DNA from: CAYMZZ01 sp046297935
GTDB taxonomy: Bacteria; Bacteroidota; Bacteroidia; Chitinophagales; Chitinophagaceae
Direction: 5' to 3'
NCBI GenBank assembly: GCA_046297935.1
Contig: JBKBHA010000012.1
Coordinates: 52,642 to 116,641, forward strand
DNA length: 64,000 nt
Of the stretch, positions 51,026 through 58,914 are shown piece by piece. The notes under the pieces were generated by a model. The model did not search any database. It had not been told where the DNA came from and saw nothing but the letters and a program-made list of their open reading frames with translations. Made by a program: the position numbers and the translations under genes. The number at the start of each line of letters is the position of its first letter. Within the stretch, counting starts at the first letter, position 1.

Positions 51026-54000
51026 CTAACGAATTAACACGAAACTGCCTTTTCGGAATACATCGTCTGCGCATGCCGTACTCGCCCGTATCATGTAAAT
51101 AAACACACCTGCATCCTGTTTGATTCCTTTGTAGGTTCCATTCCAGCAGCTATTTGGATCCGTCGTATAAAAAACTCGCTCTCCCCAACGGTTGTAAACG
51201 CTGAATTCTATTTTTTCCACAACACCCCAATATTTTATGCCATAACAATCGTTCAACCCGTCGCCATTAGGAGTAAATGCACTTGGCATTTGGTAGTTGC
51301 TCAAATTCGAAAAATCTACCGAAACCTTCACTGAATCGACGCCAACGCATCCGTTTAAATCTGTGCCTTTCACCGAGTAAACGGTTGTCGTGCTTGGCTG
51401 CGCCCGTGGATTTCGTACCGTCGGGTTATCCAGTGAAGTAGTCGGCCACCATTCATACTGAACTGCCCCGGTTGCATTCAGAATACTTGCGCCAATGGTA
51501 CAATCGATATCGTTCGATCGGCTGGCTCTCACTTCAGGGGTTGGTAAAACGTTGACAGACGTAGTGAGGGTTGCAGATTCGTTACAAACTGATTCTGTGA
51601 CCTCTACTGAATAAACGGTATTTACAGAAGGCCAAACTGTTGGGCTGGAGACGTGAGAGTCTGACATATCGGTTGTGGGGCTCCAATTGTACAAATCCCC
51701 GCCGCCTGCATGGATCCTAACACTATCGCCCAGGCAGACCTGCTTAGGTCCATCAATCGAAAAATTCGGCAGTGAACGGATACTAACTTCGACTGAATCC
51801 CTAAACTGACATGTGTTCACGTCCGTCACCGTAACATAGTATTTGGTATCAACCGACGGTGAAGCGACTGGATTCGAAATGGCAGCATCATTAAGCGTAG
51901 CGGAGGGAGCCCATAAGTAAGACGCGCCCCCAGACGCCGATAACTGCACCGACGAATTTCGACAAATACTTGTGTCGTTGCTCGTCGTGATGGTCGGCAG
52001 TGCAAACAGATTAATCATTACTGTATCTCTCGCGATACATCCATTCACCGAAGTGCCTTCCACGATAAACTCGGTGCTGTTCTCCAAGATGGCGGTTGGA
52101 TTTGCGCTGTTGGCATCGTTAAGTGGTTCAGCCGGCGTCCATAAATACTGGGCAGCCCCAGACACCTGCAATTGAGCCGCAGTGCCAAAGCAAATGGTCG
52201 AATCGGAACCGGCTTTAACCGCGGGCACTTCAACTGAAATTGCTACTGAATCTCTCAAAAATTCAAAGCTTGCGAATCGCACATCATCAATGGCAAAATC
52301 GTTTCCCTGCTCCCAATCAACTGAACTCACCAATTGCAGTGTCGCGGAGGAGTTCGTTTCCGAGAACCAAATGGCCTGCAGCAGCTCCCAGTTACATTGG
52401 CTGCCCGGACTTCCACGCAATGGAATATTTTGGCCATTTATGAGTAGGTTAAGCCCGGGGAAATAGATAGTGTTGAGGTTTTGAACATAGGTCCCGAATC
52501 CAAATCGCGTGCCTGGCGTCACGGCCACTGTTTGCTCCCATACTACTTTGCCCTTTTCTACCGATCCATTTACAATTAACATGTTGCCACTGCCCGTTCC
52601 ATGTTCTGTACAGGCGCCGAGCGTAGAATTCCACCCAACGACGTCTGAAGACACGGTGTAAGTTCCCGGCAAGCTCCCCGACAAAGAATTGAATTGGTAC
52701 TCACTCGAAAATCCGGTTGCTCCAACTTCAAAGTCAGAATTCGCCAGCAGGTTTGCACCTTCACTCCGCATCGTATAATTATAAACAATATCGGAAGGTG
52801 TATTAGTTGTTGGATTGTTTGTATTTCCATTGGTTAGAAACGATGACGGCGACCAGCAAAAATCTGACGAAGACAAGGCGCGAAGCTGCTTTTCTGCACC
52901 GGCACAAATAGTTGTGTCCGGTGTCAGTATAACATCAGCAAAATTCATGGCGACAGATATAACTTGTCGGGTTGTGTCGACACAACCACTGAGATTGCTT
53001 ATAAATATCACATCGTATTCCCCTGCCGCGTACAAATGTGTTGGGCTGCTTTCACCGCTTACTGAAACGCCGTCACCAAAGTCCCAGTAAGAATTAGCGG
53101 GCAATGCACTGGCCGAAAACGAAACAGCGAAAGGATTGCAGGCCTGCTGTGTGTATGTGAAATATACTCCCTTTTTTTCGAGGGTTACACTTCTGCTGAT
53201 ACTGTCGCGGCATCCCATAGCGTCAGTCACGACCAGTTTGACCGAATAAGTGCCTGTGGCTGCAAACAGGTGGCTGGGATTTTGTGCACTGGAGACGCTT
53301 CCGTCACCCAAATCCCATGACCAGGAAACGATTGACGAACCATTTGTAAATGCCAATCCCGTAAACTCCACTTCTGTGCAGGCTTTTTGAAAATAGTTGA
53401 ACCTAACAGAGTCGATGTTTGGCTGAAAAGGCATTTCCGCAACTGCTAATTGTAAGCCTGTTAACACTATCCCTGATGTGCCGGCTGTGGCCCCCAACGC
53501 ATTATTGCCCAAATTTGTGTTTGTACCATTACTTCCGCCGGCAATGTCAAAATTTAGGTCGGGAGTAATCGTTGATTTATTCAACCAAACCACACCACCT
53601 CCACCACCGCCACCTGGTCCGTGTGGATCACCTCCGGGAGGCGAACAAAAATCGCCATTACCACCTTTTACAGATCCGGCGATATTTCCAACGGCTGTAG
53701 TGAAGTTTAACAAAATCGTTCCTCCCGCGCCACCACCGCTTCGACCATCATCGTTCGTACCAGTACTGTGAGGAGGTGTACTTCCGTCAGACATAATTTT
53801 AAAACCGTTCGTTTGAATTGTCCCCGCGCTGATGATTATAATGCCACCTCCGTTACCACCGGAGCCCAGCGCGGGTTGGTCGTTCTGATGTCCGGCACCG
53901 CCTCCCCCGCCCATAAATATTCTATTGGCGGAAGTTGAATAAGGAAGTGCCAACCCTCCTATTCCTCCGTTAATGAAGGTTCCTGTACCGCAGCCAACGA

Positions 54001-54778
54001 ACTGGTTGCCGCCCGAGCCGCCGTTGCCACCGTTTCCTCCACCGGCACCGCCAGAATTCGTCGAGTTTCCACCACCTCCTCCGTTTGCCAATTTGCCCCT
54101 GCCATTTAAGAGCGTCGTTGTGTTATAAATTCCCTCGCCTTTCCTGGCAGCAACACTACCATCGGTTTGTAGGGTCACAAAATCACTAAAATTGCATACG
54201 AAGTTAGGGTGAGTAATTGCCTGGCCACCGCGAAAGCCGCGCCCACTTACGTCTATGTCACCGTTTAAGTCCAATACACCTCGCACGTTAAACGCTAATA
54301 CCCCGCCTATTTCACCATCCCACGGCAATGCCGATAATACCGTCGTGGTGCTCAAATTTTCAAAAAAAGGAACTCGAATTAATTGAACCTTTCCATCCGC
54401 ATAATCGAAAGAACGCTCAAGCACGTATCGCAGTTTTATTTGATTACCTGAAATACTTTCCACATAATTGAATTCATAATTACCAGCATTGCCTAAGTTG
54501 GTAATTGAACCAAAAGCGCTTGAATTTGCCACGTTGATCGAAGCTCCTTTCATTTGAATTAACAAAACGGTATCTCCAACTTTAAACAACGACCCATTGC
54601 CGACTTCTAGCCCGTTGCCACAGTCATCGTAAGCAAAAACAGGAGTGTACGAGTTAATTATGGTTGTGTCGGCGAACAGCCGCGAACGTTCGTCGGATGC
54701 TCCCGCAGAAAATGCCGATAGACATGCTATCAATAATACTAAGGCAATTCGAAATATGAACATGAGCCCTTTTCTCAT
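51026..54778 (-). CDS. Giant secreted protein: glycine-rich region, PKD-type domains, gliding-motility C-terminal (type IX) domain
   Basis: 1250 residues from ATG 54778, chosen because it gives a normal signal peptide (KGLMFIFRIALVLLIACLSAFSAGAS). Order: a beta-rich N-terminal domain (30-215); a glycine-rich region (about 215-425) with runs such as GGGGGNSTNSGGAGGGNGG; two PKD-like repeats (about 455-610; WSWDLGDGSVSSAQNPSHLF, SYWDFGDGVSVSGESSPTHLY); a jelly-roll-like insert (about 680-840); four repeats of the form ICxGxxxxLxAxGxxxYxWxP; and a C-terminal sorting domain (SAFTPNGDGLNDCYGIKYWG, FSVYNRWGERVF, WNGTYKG, DAGVFIYMI). The last is the type B signal of the type IX secretion system. Probably an adhesin. 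Confidence 0.9.
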   Translation of the reverse strand: MRKGLMFIFRIALVLLIACLSAFSAGASDERSRLFADTTIINSYTPVFAYDDCGNGLEVGNGSLFKVGDTVLLIQMKGASINVANSSAFGSITNLGNAGNYEFNYVESISGNQIKLRYVLERSFDYADGKVQLIRVPFFENLSTTTVLSALPWDGEIGGVLAFNVRGVLDLNGDIDVSGRGFRGGQAITHPNFVCNFSDFVTLQTDGSVAARKGEGIYNTTTLLNGRGKLANGGGGGNSTNSGGAGGGNGGNGGSGGNQFVGCGTGTFINGGIGGLALPYSTSANRIFMGGGGGAGHQNDQPALGSGGNGGGIIIISAGTIQTNGFKIMSDGSTPPHSTGTNDDGRSGGGAGGTILLNFTTAVGNIAGSVKGGNGDFCSPPGGDPHGPGGGGGGGVVWLNKSTITPDLNFDIAGGSNGTNTNLGNNALGATAGTSGIVLTGLQLAVAEMPFQPNIDSVRFNYFQKACTEVEFTGLAFTNGSSIVSWSWDLGDGSVSSAQNPSHLFAATGTYSVKLVVTDAMGCRDSISRSVTLEKKGVYFTYTQQACNPFAVSFSASALPANSYWDFGDGVSVSGESSPTHLYAAGEYDVIFISNLSGCVDTTRQVISVAMNFADVILTPDTTICAGAEKQLRALSSSDFCWSPSSFLTNGNTNNPTTNTPSDIVYNYTMRSEGANLLANSDFEVGATGFSSEYQFNSLSGSLPGTYTVSSDVVGWNSTLGACTEHGTGSGNMLIVNGSVEKGKVVWEQTVAVTPGTRFGFGTYVQNLNTIYFPGLNLLINGQNIPLRGSPGSQCNWELLQAIWFSETNSSATLQLVSSVDWEQGNDFAIDDVRFASFEFLRDSVAISVEVPAVKAGSDSTICFGTAAQLQVSGAAQYLWTPAEPLNDANSANPTAILENSTEFIVEGTSVNGCIARDTVMINLFALPTITTSNDTSICRNSSVQLSASGGASYLWAPSATLNDAAISNPVASPSVDTKYYVTVTDVNTCQFRDSVEVSIRSLPNFSIDGPKQVCLGDSVRIHAGGGDLYNWSPTTDMSDSHVSSPTVWPSVNTVYSVEVTESVCNESATLTTSVNVLPTPEVRASRSNDIDCTIGASILNATGAVQYEWWPTTSLDNPTVRNPRAQPSTTTVYSVKGTDLNGCVGVDSVKVSVDFSNLSNYQMPSAFTPNGDGLNDCYGIKYWGVVEKIEFSVYNRWGERVFYTTDPNSCWNGTYKGIKQDAGVFIYMIRASTACADDVFRKGSFVLIR

Positions 54779-54953
54779 CACCGAATGCCCGGGTGGGCCT
54801 GGCTTCGCAAAAGGCAAGGTTAACATATCAACCTGATACCGGCCAATCAATGAATTCTCGCTCATAAACACAGTGCTGGTCTTGTTACGAGTGGTGGCTT
54901 TTGTAATCATCTGCGACAACAAAATAGAGGAAAAATCGCAGACTAAGTAGCCT

Positions 54954-55700
54954 TTAAGAATTTGATTTCAACTCCGACAGAAACCTTGTCATCCCCTCCC
55001 GCTTGCGAGCGTCGAGCTGGTAGCTTAAATGGAGTTTATAATATTTGCGGAGATCGTAAATGGGATAGTTAATGTCTTGTACAATATCGTCTATGTAGTT
55101 GAGACCTAGACTATTGGCCTGATCGAACTCGCTAATAAAATCATCAGGCAGGGGCCTTAAACTGACCCAGGCTGCAAATACAAACGGAAGCCCTGTGATG
55201 GCACGCCATTCGCTTCCGAGATCATAAATAAAAGTGCTCTTCTTGCGCTGCTCCAATGCCCGGTCGCCAATAACAAGACCAGCGGTAGTTCCTGCTATTA
55301 ATTCGCGGAATGACTCATCCTTTGCTTCAATTAATTCGGGATGGATACCCCATGATTCGCGCATCAACCATTTCAACAAAGCAACCGATGAGCGGCTCTG
55401 ATAGTCGAGGTAAATTCGCTCAATAGAATCCATTGGCACTTCGCTGAACAGGCAAACCGAGGCGATTTCTCCTTCGGTTCCAATGCAATAGTTGCCAACA
55501 ATATGATATTCGGGAAACTGTGGCAATACGGCCACAGGCACCAGACCCAGATCAACTTCGTTGGCCGCCAGCATAGCCGCCAGTTTGGATGGATAAGCAC
55601 CCACCAGTTCGATACGGTCGGCAAACGGTTTTTGCTGCAATCCGTAGATCAACGGCTTCGTATTTAGGTAGTTGACAATGCCAACCCGAATCTTACTCAA
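54954..55700 (-). CDS. mqnA: Chorismate dehydratase MqnA (futalosine pathway)
   Basis: 248 residues from a TTG at 55700; the first residues SKIRVGIVNYLNTKPLIYGL are those expected for the family. Other signs: GAYPSKLAAMLAANEVDLGLVPVAVLPQF, LDYQSRSSVALLKWLM, GLVIGDRAL and GLPFVFAAWVS, a periplasmic-binding-protein-like fold. It removes water from chorismate in the first step of the alternative menaquinone pathway. MqnD has the same fold but other motifs. It is divergent from purB. Confidence 0.9.
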   Translation of the reverse strand: MSKIRVGIVNYLNTKPLIYGLQQKPFADRIELVGAYPSKLAAMLAANEVDLGLVPVAVLPQFPEYHIVGNYCIGTEGEIASVCLFSEVPMDSIERIYLDYQSRSSVALLKWLMRESWGIHPELIEAKDESFRELIAGTTAGLVIGDRALEQRKKSTFIYDLGSEWRAITGLPFVFAAWVSLRPLPDDFISEFDQANSLGLNYIDDIVQDINYPIYDLRKYYKLHLSYQLDARKREGMTRFLSELKSNS

Positions 55701-55706
55701 TTCAAC

Positions 55707-55714
55707 TATTTTTG
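55707..55714 (+). promoter_or_regulatory. TAnnTTTG element (TATTTTTG) for purB
   Basis: A perfect -7 element 44 bases before ATG 55759, interleaved with the opposing mqnA promoter. Confidence 0.45.
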
Positions 55715-55720
55715 CGGCTG

Positions 55721-55749
55721 CAAAGGTACTGAACGGGACTCTATTACAA
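55721..55749 (-). promoter_or_regulatory. Promoter for mqnA
   Basis: On the minus strand TTG (55747-55749), 18 bases, TACCTTTG (55721-55728), 20 bases before TTG 55700. The -33 spacing is one base short of the common range. Confidence 0.5.
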
Positions 55750-55758
55750 AATCAAATC

Positions 55759-57114
55759 ATGGATCTCTCTACTCTCACCGCCATATCAGCCGTCGACGGC
55801 CGCTACCGCCGCCAGGTTCACCAACTCGACGAATTCTTTTCGGAATACGCCTTAATGAAATACCGGGTTTGGGTGGAAGTAGAGTACCTGCTGTTTTTGG
55901 AAAAAAAGAAGTTTTTGAAGCTACCGCCCCGGGCAGGAGCCATTCTTCGAAAAAAAGTGCAGGAATTTTCAGTGGACGATGCCCAGGCCATCAAGAAAAT
56001 TGAGGCTACCACCAACCATGATGTGAAAGCGGTGGAATATTTCCTGAAAGAACAACTTGATCAACTGGGTGCTGCAGAAGCTAAGGAATGGATTCATTTC
56101 GGGCTCACCTCGCAAGACATCAACAATACGGCCGTGCCTTTGTCGTGGAAACACGCCATGGAATACGAATACCTGCCGGCACTACTCAACCTGAACCGTC
56201 AATTGCGCATACTGGCCCAGGAATGGGAAGACATCCCTCTGCTGGCACATACCCACGGCCAGCCAGCCAGCCCCACCAGGCTTGGAAAAGAAATCATGGT
56301 ATTTGTGGAGCGTATCCAAAATCAGGTTGAACAGTTTATCGGCATACCTTTCACGGGAAAATTTGGAGGCGCTACGGGCAACTTCAATGCTCACCATGTT
56401 GCTTTTCCGCGTTACGACTGGATCAAATTCGGGAATCAGTTTCTTGATCAATTGGGGCTGGTACGACAACAATATACCACGCAAATCGAGCATTACGATA
56501 ACCTGGCTGCCCATTTCGACTGCATACGTCGCATCAACAACATATTGATTGACCTTTGCCGCGATATCTGGACCTATATTTCCATGGAATATTTCCGTCA
56601 AAAAACGGTAAAGGGAGAAATCGGGTCCTCAGCTATGCCACATAAAGTAAATCCGATCGATTTTGAAAATGCCGAAGGAAACCTGGGCATCGCCAATGCG
56701 CTCCTCGAGCATCTTGGCAATAAGTTACCTATTTCGCGTTTGCAGCGCGATCTTACCGATTCCACCGTTTTAAGAAATGTGGGAGTACCGGTTGCCCATG
56801 TTATGATTGCCTTTAAAGCAATTGAAAAAGGATTGGGTAAACTGGTATTGAACAGCCCCGGCATTCACGCAGATCTGGAAAATAATTGGGCGGTAGTGGC
56901 AGAAGCCATCCAAACCATTCTTCGTCGCGAAGGCTATCCACAACCATACGAAGCTTTGAAAGAACTCACCCGCGGCAAATCAACTATCGACAAAAAATCC
57001 ATTCACAAGTTCATCGACGGATTGAAGGTAACAGCCGCCGTCAAAAAAGAATTAAAAGCGATCAGTCCGCAAAACTACACAGGAATGGCGCCTTCGGCAA
57101 ATGTGCAAATGTGA
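55759..57114 (+). CDS. purB: Adenylosuccinate lyase
   Basis: 451 residues from ATG 55759 (MDLSTLTAISAVDGRY), matching the E. coli-type PurB N-terminus. Features: THGQPASPTRLGKE, the signature GSSAMPHKVNPIDFENAEGNL with the catalytic Ser loop, and QRDLTDSTVLRNVGVP. It acts twice in purine synthesis: SAICAR to AICAR and adenylosuccinate to AMP. The last nine residues, MAPSANVQM, are encoded by a class D repeat unit, so the C-terminus is altered compared with the expected ending after QNYTG. Confidence 0.95.
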   Translation: MDLSTLTAISAVDGRYRRQVHQLDEFFSEYALMKYRVWVEVEYLLFLEKKKFLKLPPRAGAILRKKVQEFSVDDAQAIKKIEATTNHDVKAVEYFLKEQLDQLGAAEAKEWIHFGLTSQDINNTAVPLSWKHAMEYEYLPALLNLNRQLRILAQEWEDIPLLAHTHGQPASPTRLGKEIMVFVERIQNQVEQFIGIPFTGKFGGATGNFNAHHVAFPRYDWIKFGNQFLDQLGLVRQQYTTQIEHYDNLAAHFDCIRRINNILIDLCRDIWTYISMEYFRQKTVKGEIGSSAMPHKVNPIDFENAEGNLGIANALLEHLGNKLPISRLQRDLTDSTVLRNVGVPVAHVMIAFKAIEKGLGKLVLNSPGIHADLENNWAVVAEAIQTILRREGYPQPYEALKELTRGKSTIDKKSIHKFIDGLKVTAAVKKELKAISPQNYTGMAPSANVQM

Positions 57115-57227
57115 AAATGGCGCCTTCGGCAAATGTGCAAATGAGAAAATGTGCAAACGAACAATGTTGCGTACCATTGATCATTTGCACATTTTCTCAT
57201 TTTCACATTTGCACATTTTCACATTAT
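57085..57227. repeat. Class D word array between convergent purB and prfC, forming an inverted repeat
   Basis: Two tandem copies of a 32-base unit begin ATGGCGCCTTCGGCAAATG at 57085 and 57117; the first lies inside purB and supplies its stop codon. GTGCAAAT/GAGAAAAT words follow, then their inverse (ATTTGCACATTTTCTCATTT) to 57227, two bases before the prfC stop. The inverted halves could fold into a long hairpin serving both genes. Confidence 0.85.
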
Positions 57228-57228
57228 C

Positions 57229-58818
57229 TTATTTGTGTATTTCCGACGTAAAATGAAATTCAATATCCGGGTTGTTACTTCGCTCGGTATTTAGGTACCA
57301 CTCACTTTGAGCGAGGTAAACCATGTGACCATCTTTGTCGGCGGCAATATTAGCCTGCTTGAAGCGAGCAAAATCTTCCATTTTTCGGGGATCCTTGCTG
57401 GTGAGCCAGCAGGCTTTGTAAAAAGGAAGGCTGTTGAAGGTTACCGAAGCGCCGTACTCGTTCAAAAGCCGGTATTGAATTACTTCAAATTGCAGCTCCC
57501 CTACGCAACCAATGATTTTTTTGTTACCACCATGTTGAGTAAATAACTGTGCCACGCCCTCATCGGTCAGTTGCAACAGACCTTTTTCCAGCTGCTTGGT
57601 TTTCATCGGATCTTTATTCACCACCTCCTTAAAGAGTTCCGGAGAAAACGAAGGAATTCCGGTAAAATAAAAATCTTCCCCCTCAGTCAGCGTATCGCCG
57701 ATCTTAAAATTACCAGTGTCGAACAAACCAACCACGTCGCCGGCATATGCATCTTCAATAATGCTTTTATCGCGAGCCATAAAGCTGTAGGGATTACTAA
57801 ACCGTACGTCTTTATCGAGTCGAACATGGTGGAAATATTTGTTGCGTTCAAATCTTCCCGAACAAACGCGGAAGAACGCGATCCGGTCGCGGTGACGCGG
57901 GTCGAGGTTGGCATGAATTTTAAAGACGAAGCCACTCAACTTTTCTTCTTCCACGTCAACACGACGGGTAGTTGTTTCGCGGCTGCGAGGCGTAGGTGCA
58001 ATCCGGATAAAAGTGTCCAGCATTTCCTTCACTCCGAAGTTATTGATGGCGCTTCCAAAAAAAACGGGGGCCACCTTGCCAGCCAGATAATCATCTACCT
58101 GCAACTCGCCATTTACACCATCCACCAGTTCTACGTCTTCCCGCAACAAAGCAGCGTCGCGTTCACCCAGCTTTTCGTCCAGGCGGGCATCCTGCAGATC
58201 AGAAATGGCCACCGTGTCGTCATCGTCAGTTGCTTTGGTGTTGGCAGTAAACAACAGTAGATTTCTGTCGTGTAGATTGTACACCCCTTTAAAGTCTCGC
58301 CCACTATTGATGGGCCATGTCATGGGATGCAGGGAAATATTCAGCTCTTTTTCAATTTCCTCCAGCAAATCGAAACGGTTTTTGCCATCCCGGTCCATTT
58401 TGTTGATGAAAACAATCACTGGCGTATCGCGCATGCGGCACACTTCCATCAACCGCCGGGTTTGTTCTTCTACCCCGTTCACACTATCTACCACCAGGAT
58501 AACACTGTCAACCGCCGTAAGCGTTCGATAGGTATCCTCCGCAAAGTCCTTGTGGCCGGGTGTATCGAGCAGATTGATCAGGATATTCCGGTATTCAAAG
58601 CTCATGACGGACGTAGCCACCGAGATACCACGCTGCCGTTCAATCTCCATGAAATCGCTGGTAGCATGCTTCTTGATCTTATTGCTTTTTACGGCGCCAG
58701 CAACCTGTATGGCCCCGCCAAAAAGCAGGAATTTCTCGGTAAGGGTCGTTTTACCGGCATCCGGGTGGCTGATGATCGCAAATGTGCGGCGACGCTGAAT
58801 CTCGTTGTGGTACTTCAT
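57229..58818 (-). CDS. prfC: Peptide chain release factor 3
   Basis: 529 residues from ATG 58818 (MKYHNEIQRRRTFAIISHPD). GTPase motifs: SHPDAGKTTLTE (17-28), DTPGHKDF and FINKMDRDGK. The remainder fits RF3 rather than EF-G: FEGVYNLHDRN-like (here FKGVYNLHDRN), GSAINNFGVKEMLD and the C-terminal CVGELQFEVIQYRLLNEYGASV. RF3 recycles RF1/RF2 from terminated ribosomes. A terminator-shaped hairpin lies between promoter and start codon. Confidence 0.95.
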   Translation of the reverse strand: MKYHNEIQRRRTFAIISHPDAGKTTLTEKFLLFGGAIQVAGAVKSNKIKKHATSDFMEIERQRGISVATSVMSFEYRNILINLLDTPGHKDFAEDTYRTLTAVDSVILVVDSVNGVEEQTRRLMEVCRMRDTPVIVFINKMDRDGKNRFDLLEEIEKELNISLHPMTWPINSGRDFKGVYNLHDRNLLLFTANTKATDDDDTVAISDLQDARLDEKLGERDAALLREDVELVDGVNGELQVDDYLAGKVAPVFFGSAINNFGVKEMLDTFIRIAPTPRSRETTTRRVDVEEEKLSGFVFKIHANLDPRHRDRIAFFRVCSGRFERNKYFHHVRLDKDVRFSNPYSFMARDKSIIEDAYAGDVVGLFDTGNFKIGDTLTEGEDFYFTGIPSFSPELFKEVVNKDPMKTKQLEKGLLQLTDEGVAQLFTQHGGNKKIIGCVGELQFEVIQYRLLNEYGASVTFNSLPFYKACWLTSKDPRKMEDFARFKQANIAADKDGHMVYLAQSEWYLNTERSNNPDIEFHFTSEIHK

Positions 58819-58823
58819 GATTG

Positions 58824-58847
58824 AAAAAAGGGAGGGGCAGCCCTCCC
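58824..58847 (-). terminator. Terminator-like hairpin in the prfC leader
   Basis: On the minus strand GGGAGGG-CTGC-CCCTCCC is followed at once by TTTTTT, then five bases and the prfC ATG. The shape is that of an intrinsic terminator, but it lies between the predicted start of transcription (near 58850) and the gene. It may be an attenuator, a 5' stabilising hairpin or a translation block. Confidence 0.6.
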
Positions 58848-58856
58848 CAAAGCGCG

Positions 58857-58864
58857 CAAAGGTA
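58857..58864 (-). promoter_or_regulatory. TAnnTTTG element (TACCTTTG) for prfC
   Basis: A perfect -7 element 38 bases before ATG 58818. The predicted leader of about 32 bases consists almost wholly of the hairpin. No -33 TTG at the expected distance. Confidence 0.5.
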
Positions 58865-58902
58865 CGCAATAAAAAAGTGTTTTACGGCCCGGCCGGGAAT
58901 CC

Positions 58903-58910
58903 TAAATTTG
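58903..58910 (+). promoter_or_regulatory. TAnnTTTG element (TAAATTTG) 4 bases before ATG
   Basis: A perfect -7 element four bases from ATG 58915 of the ABC permease gene; predicts a leaderless mRNA. The -33 region has TTTT rather than TTG. Confidence 0.5.
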
Positions 58911-58914
58911 TGTC

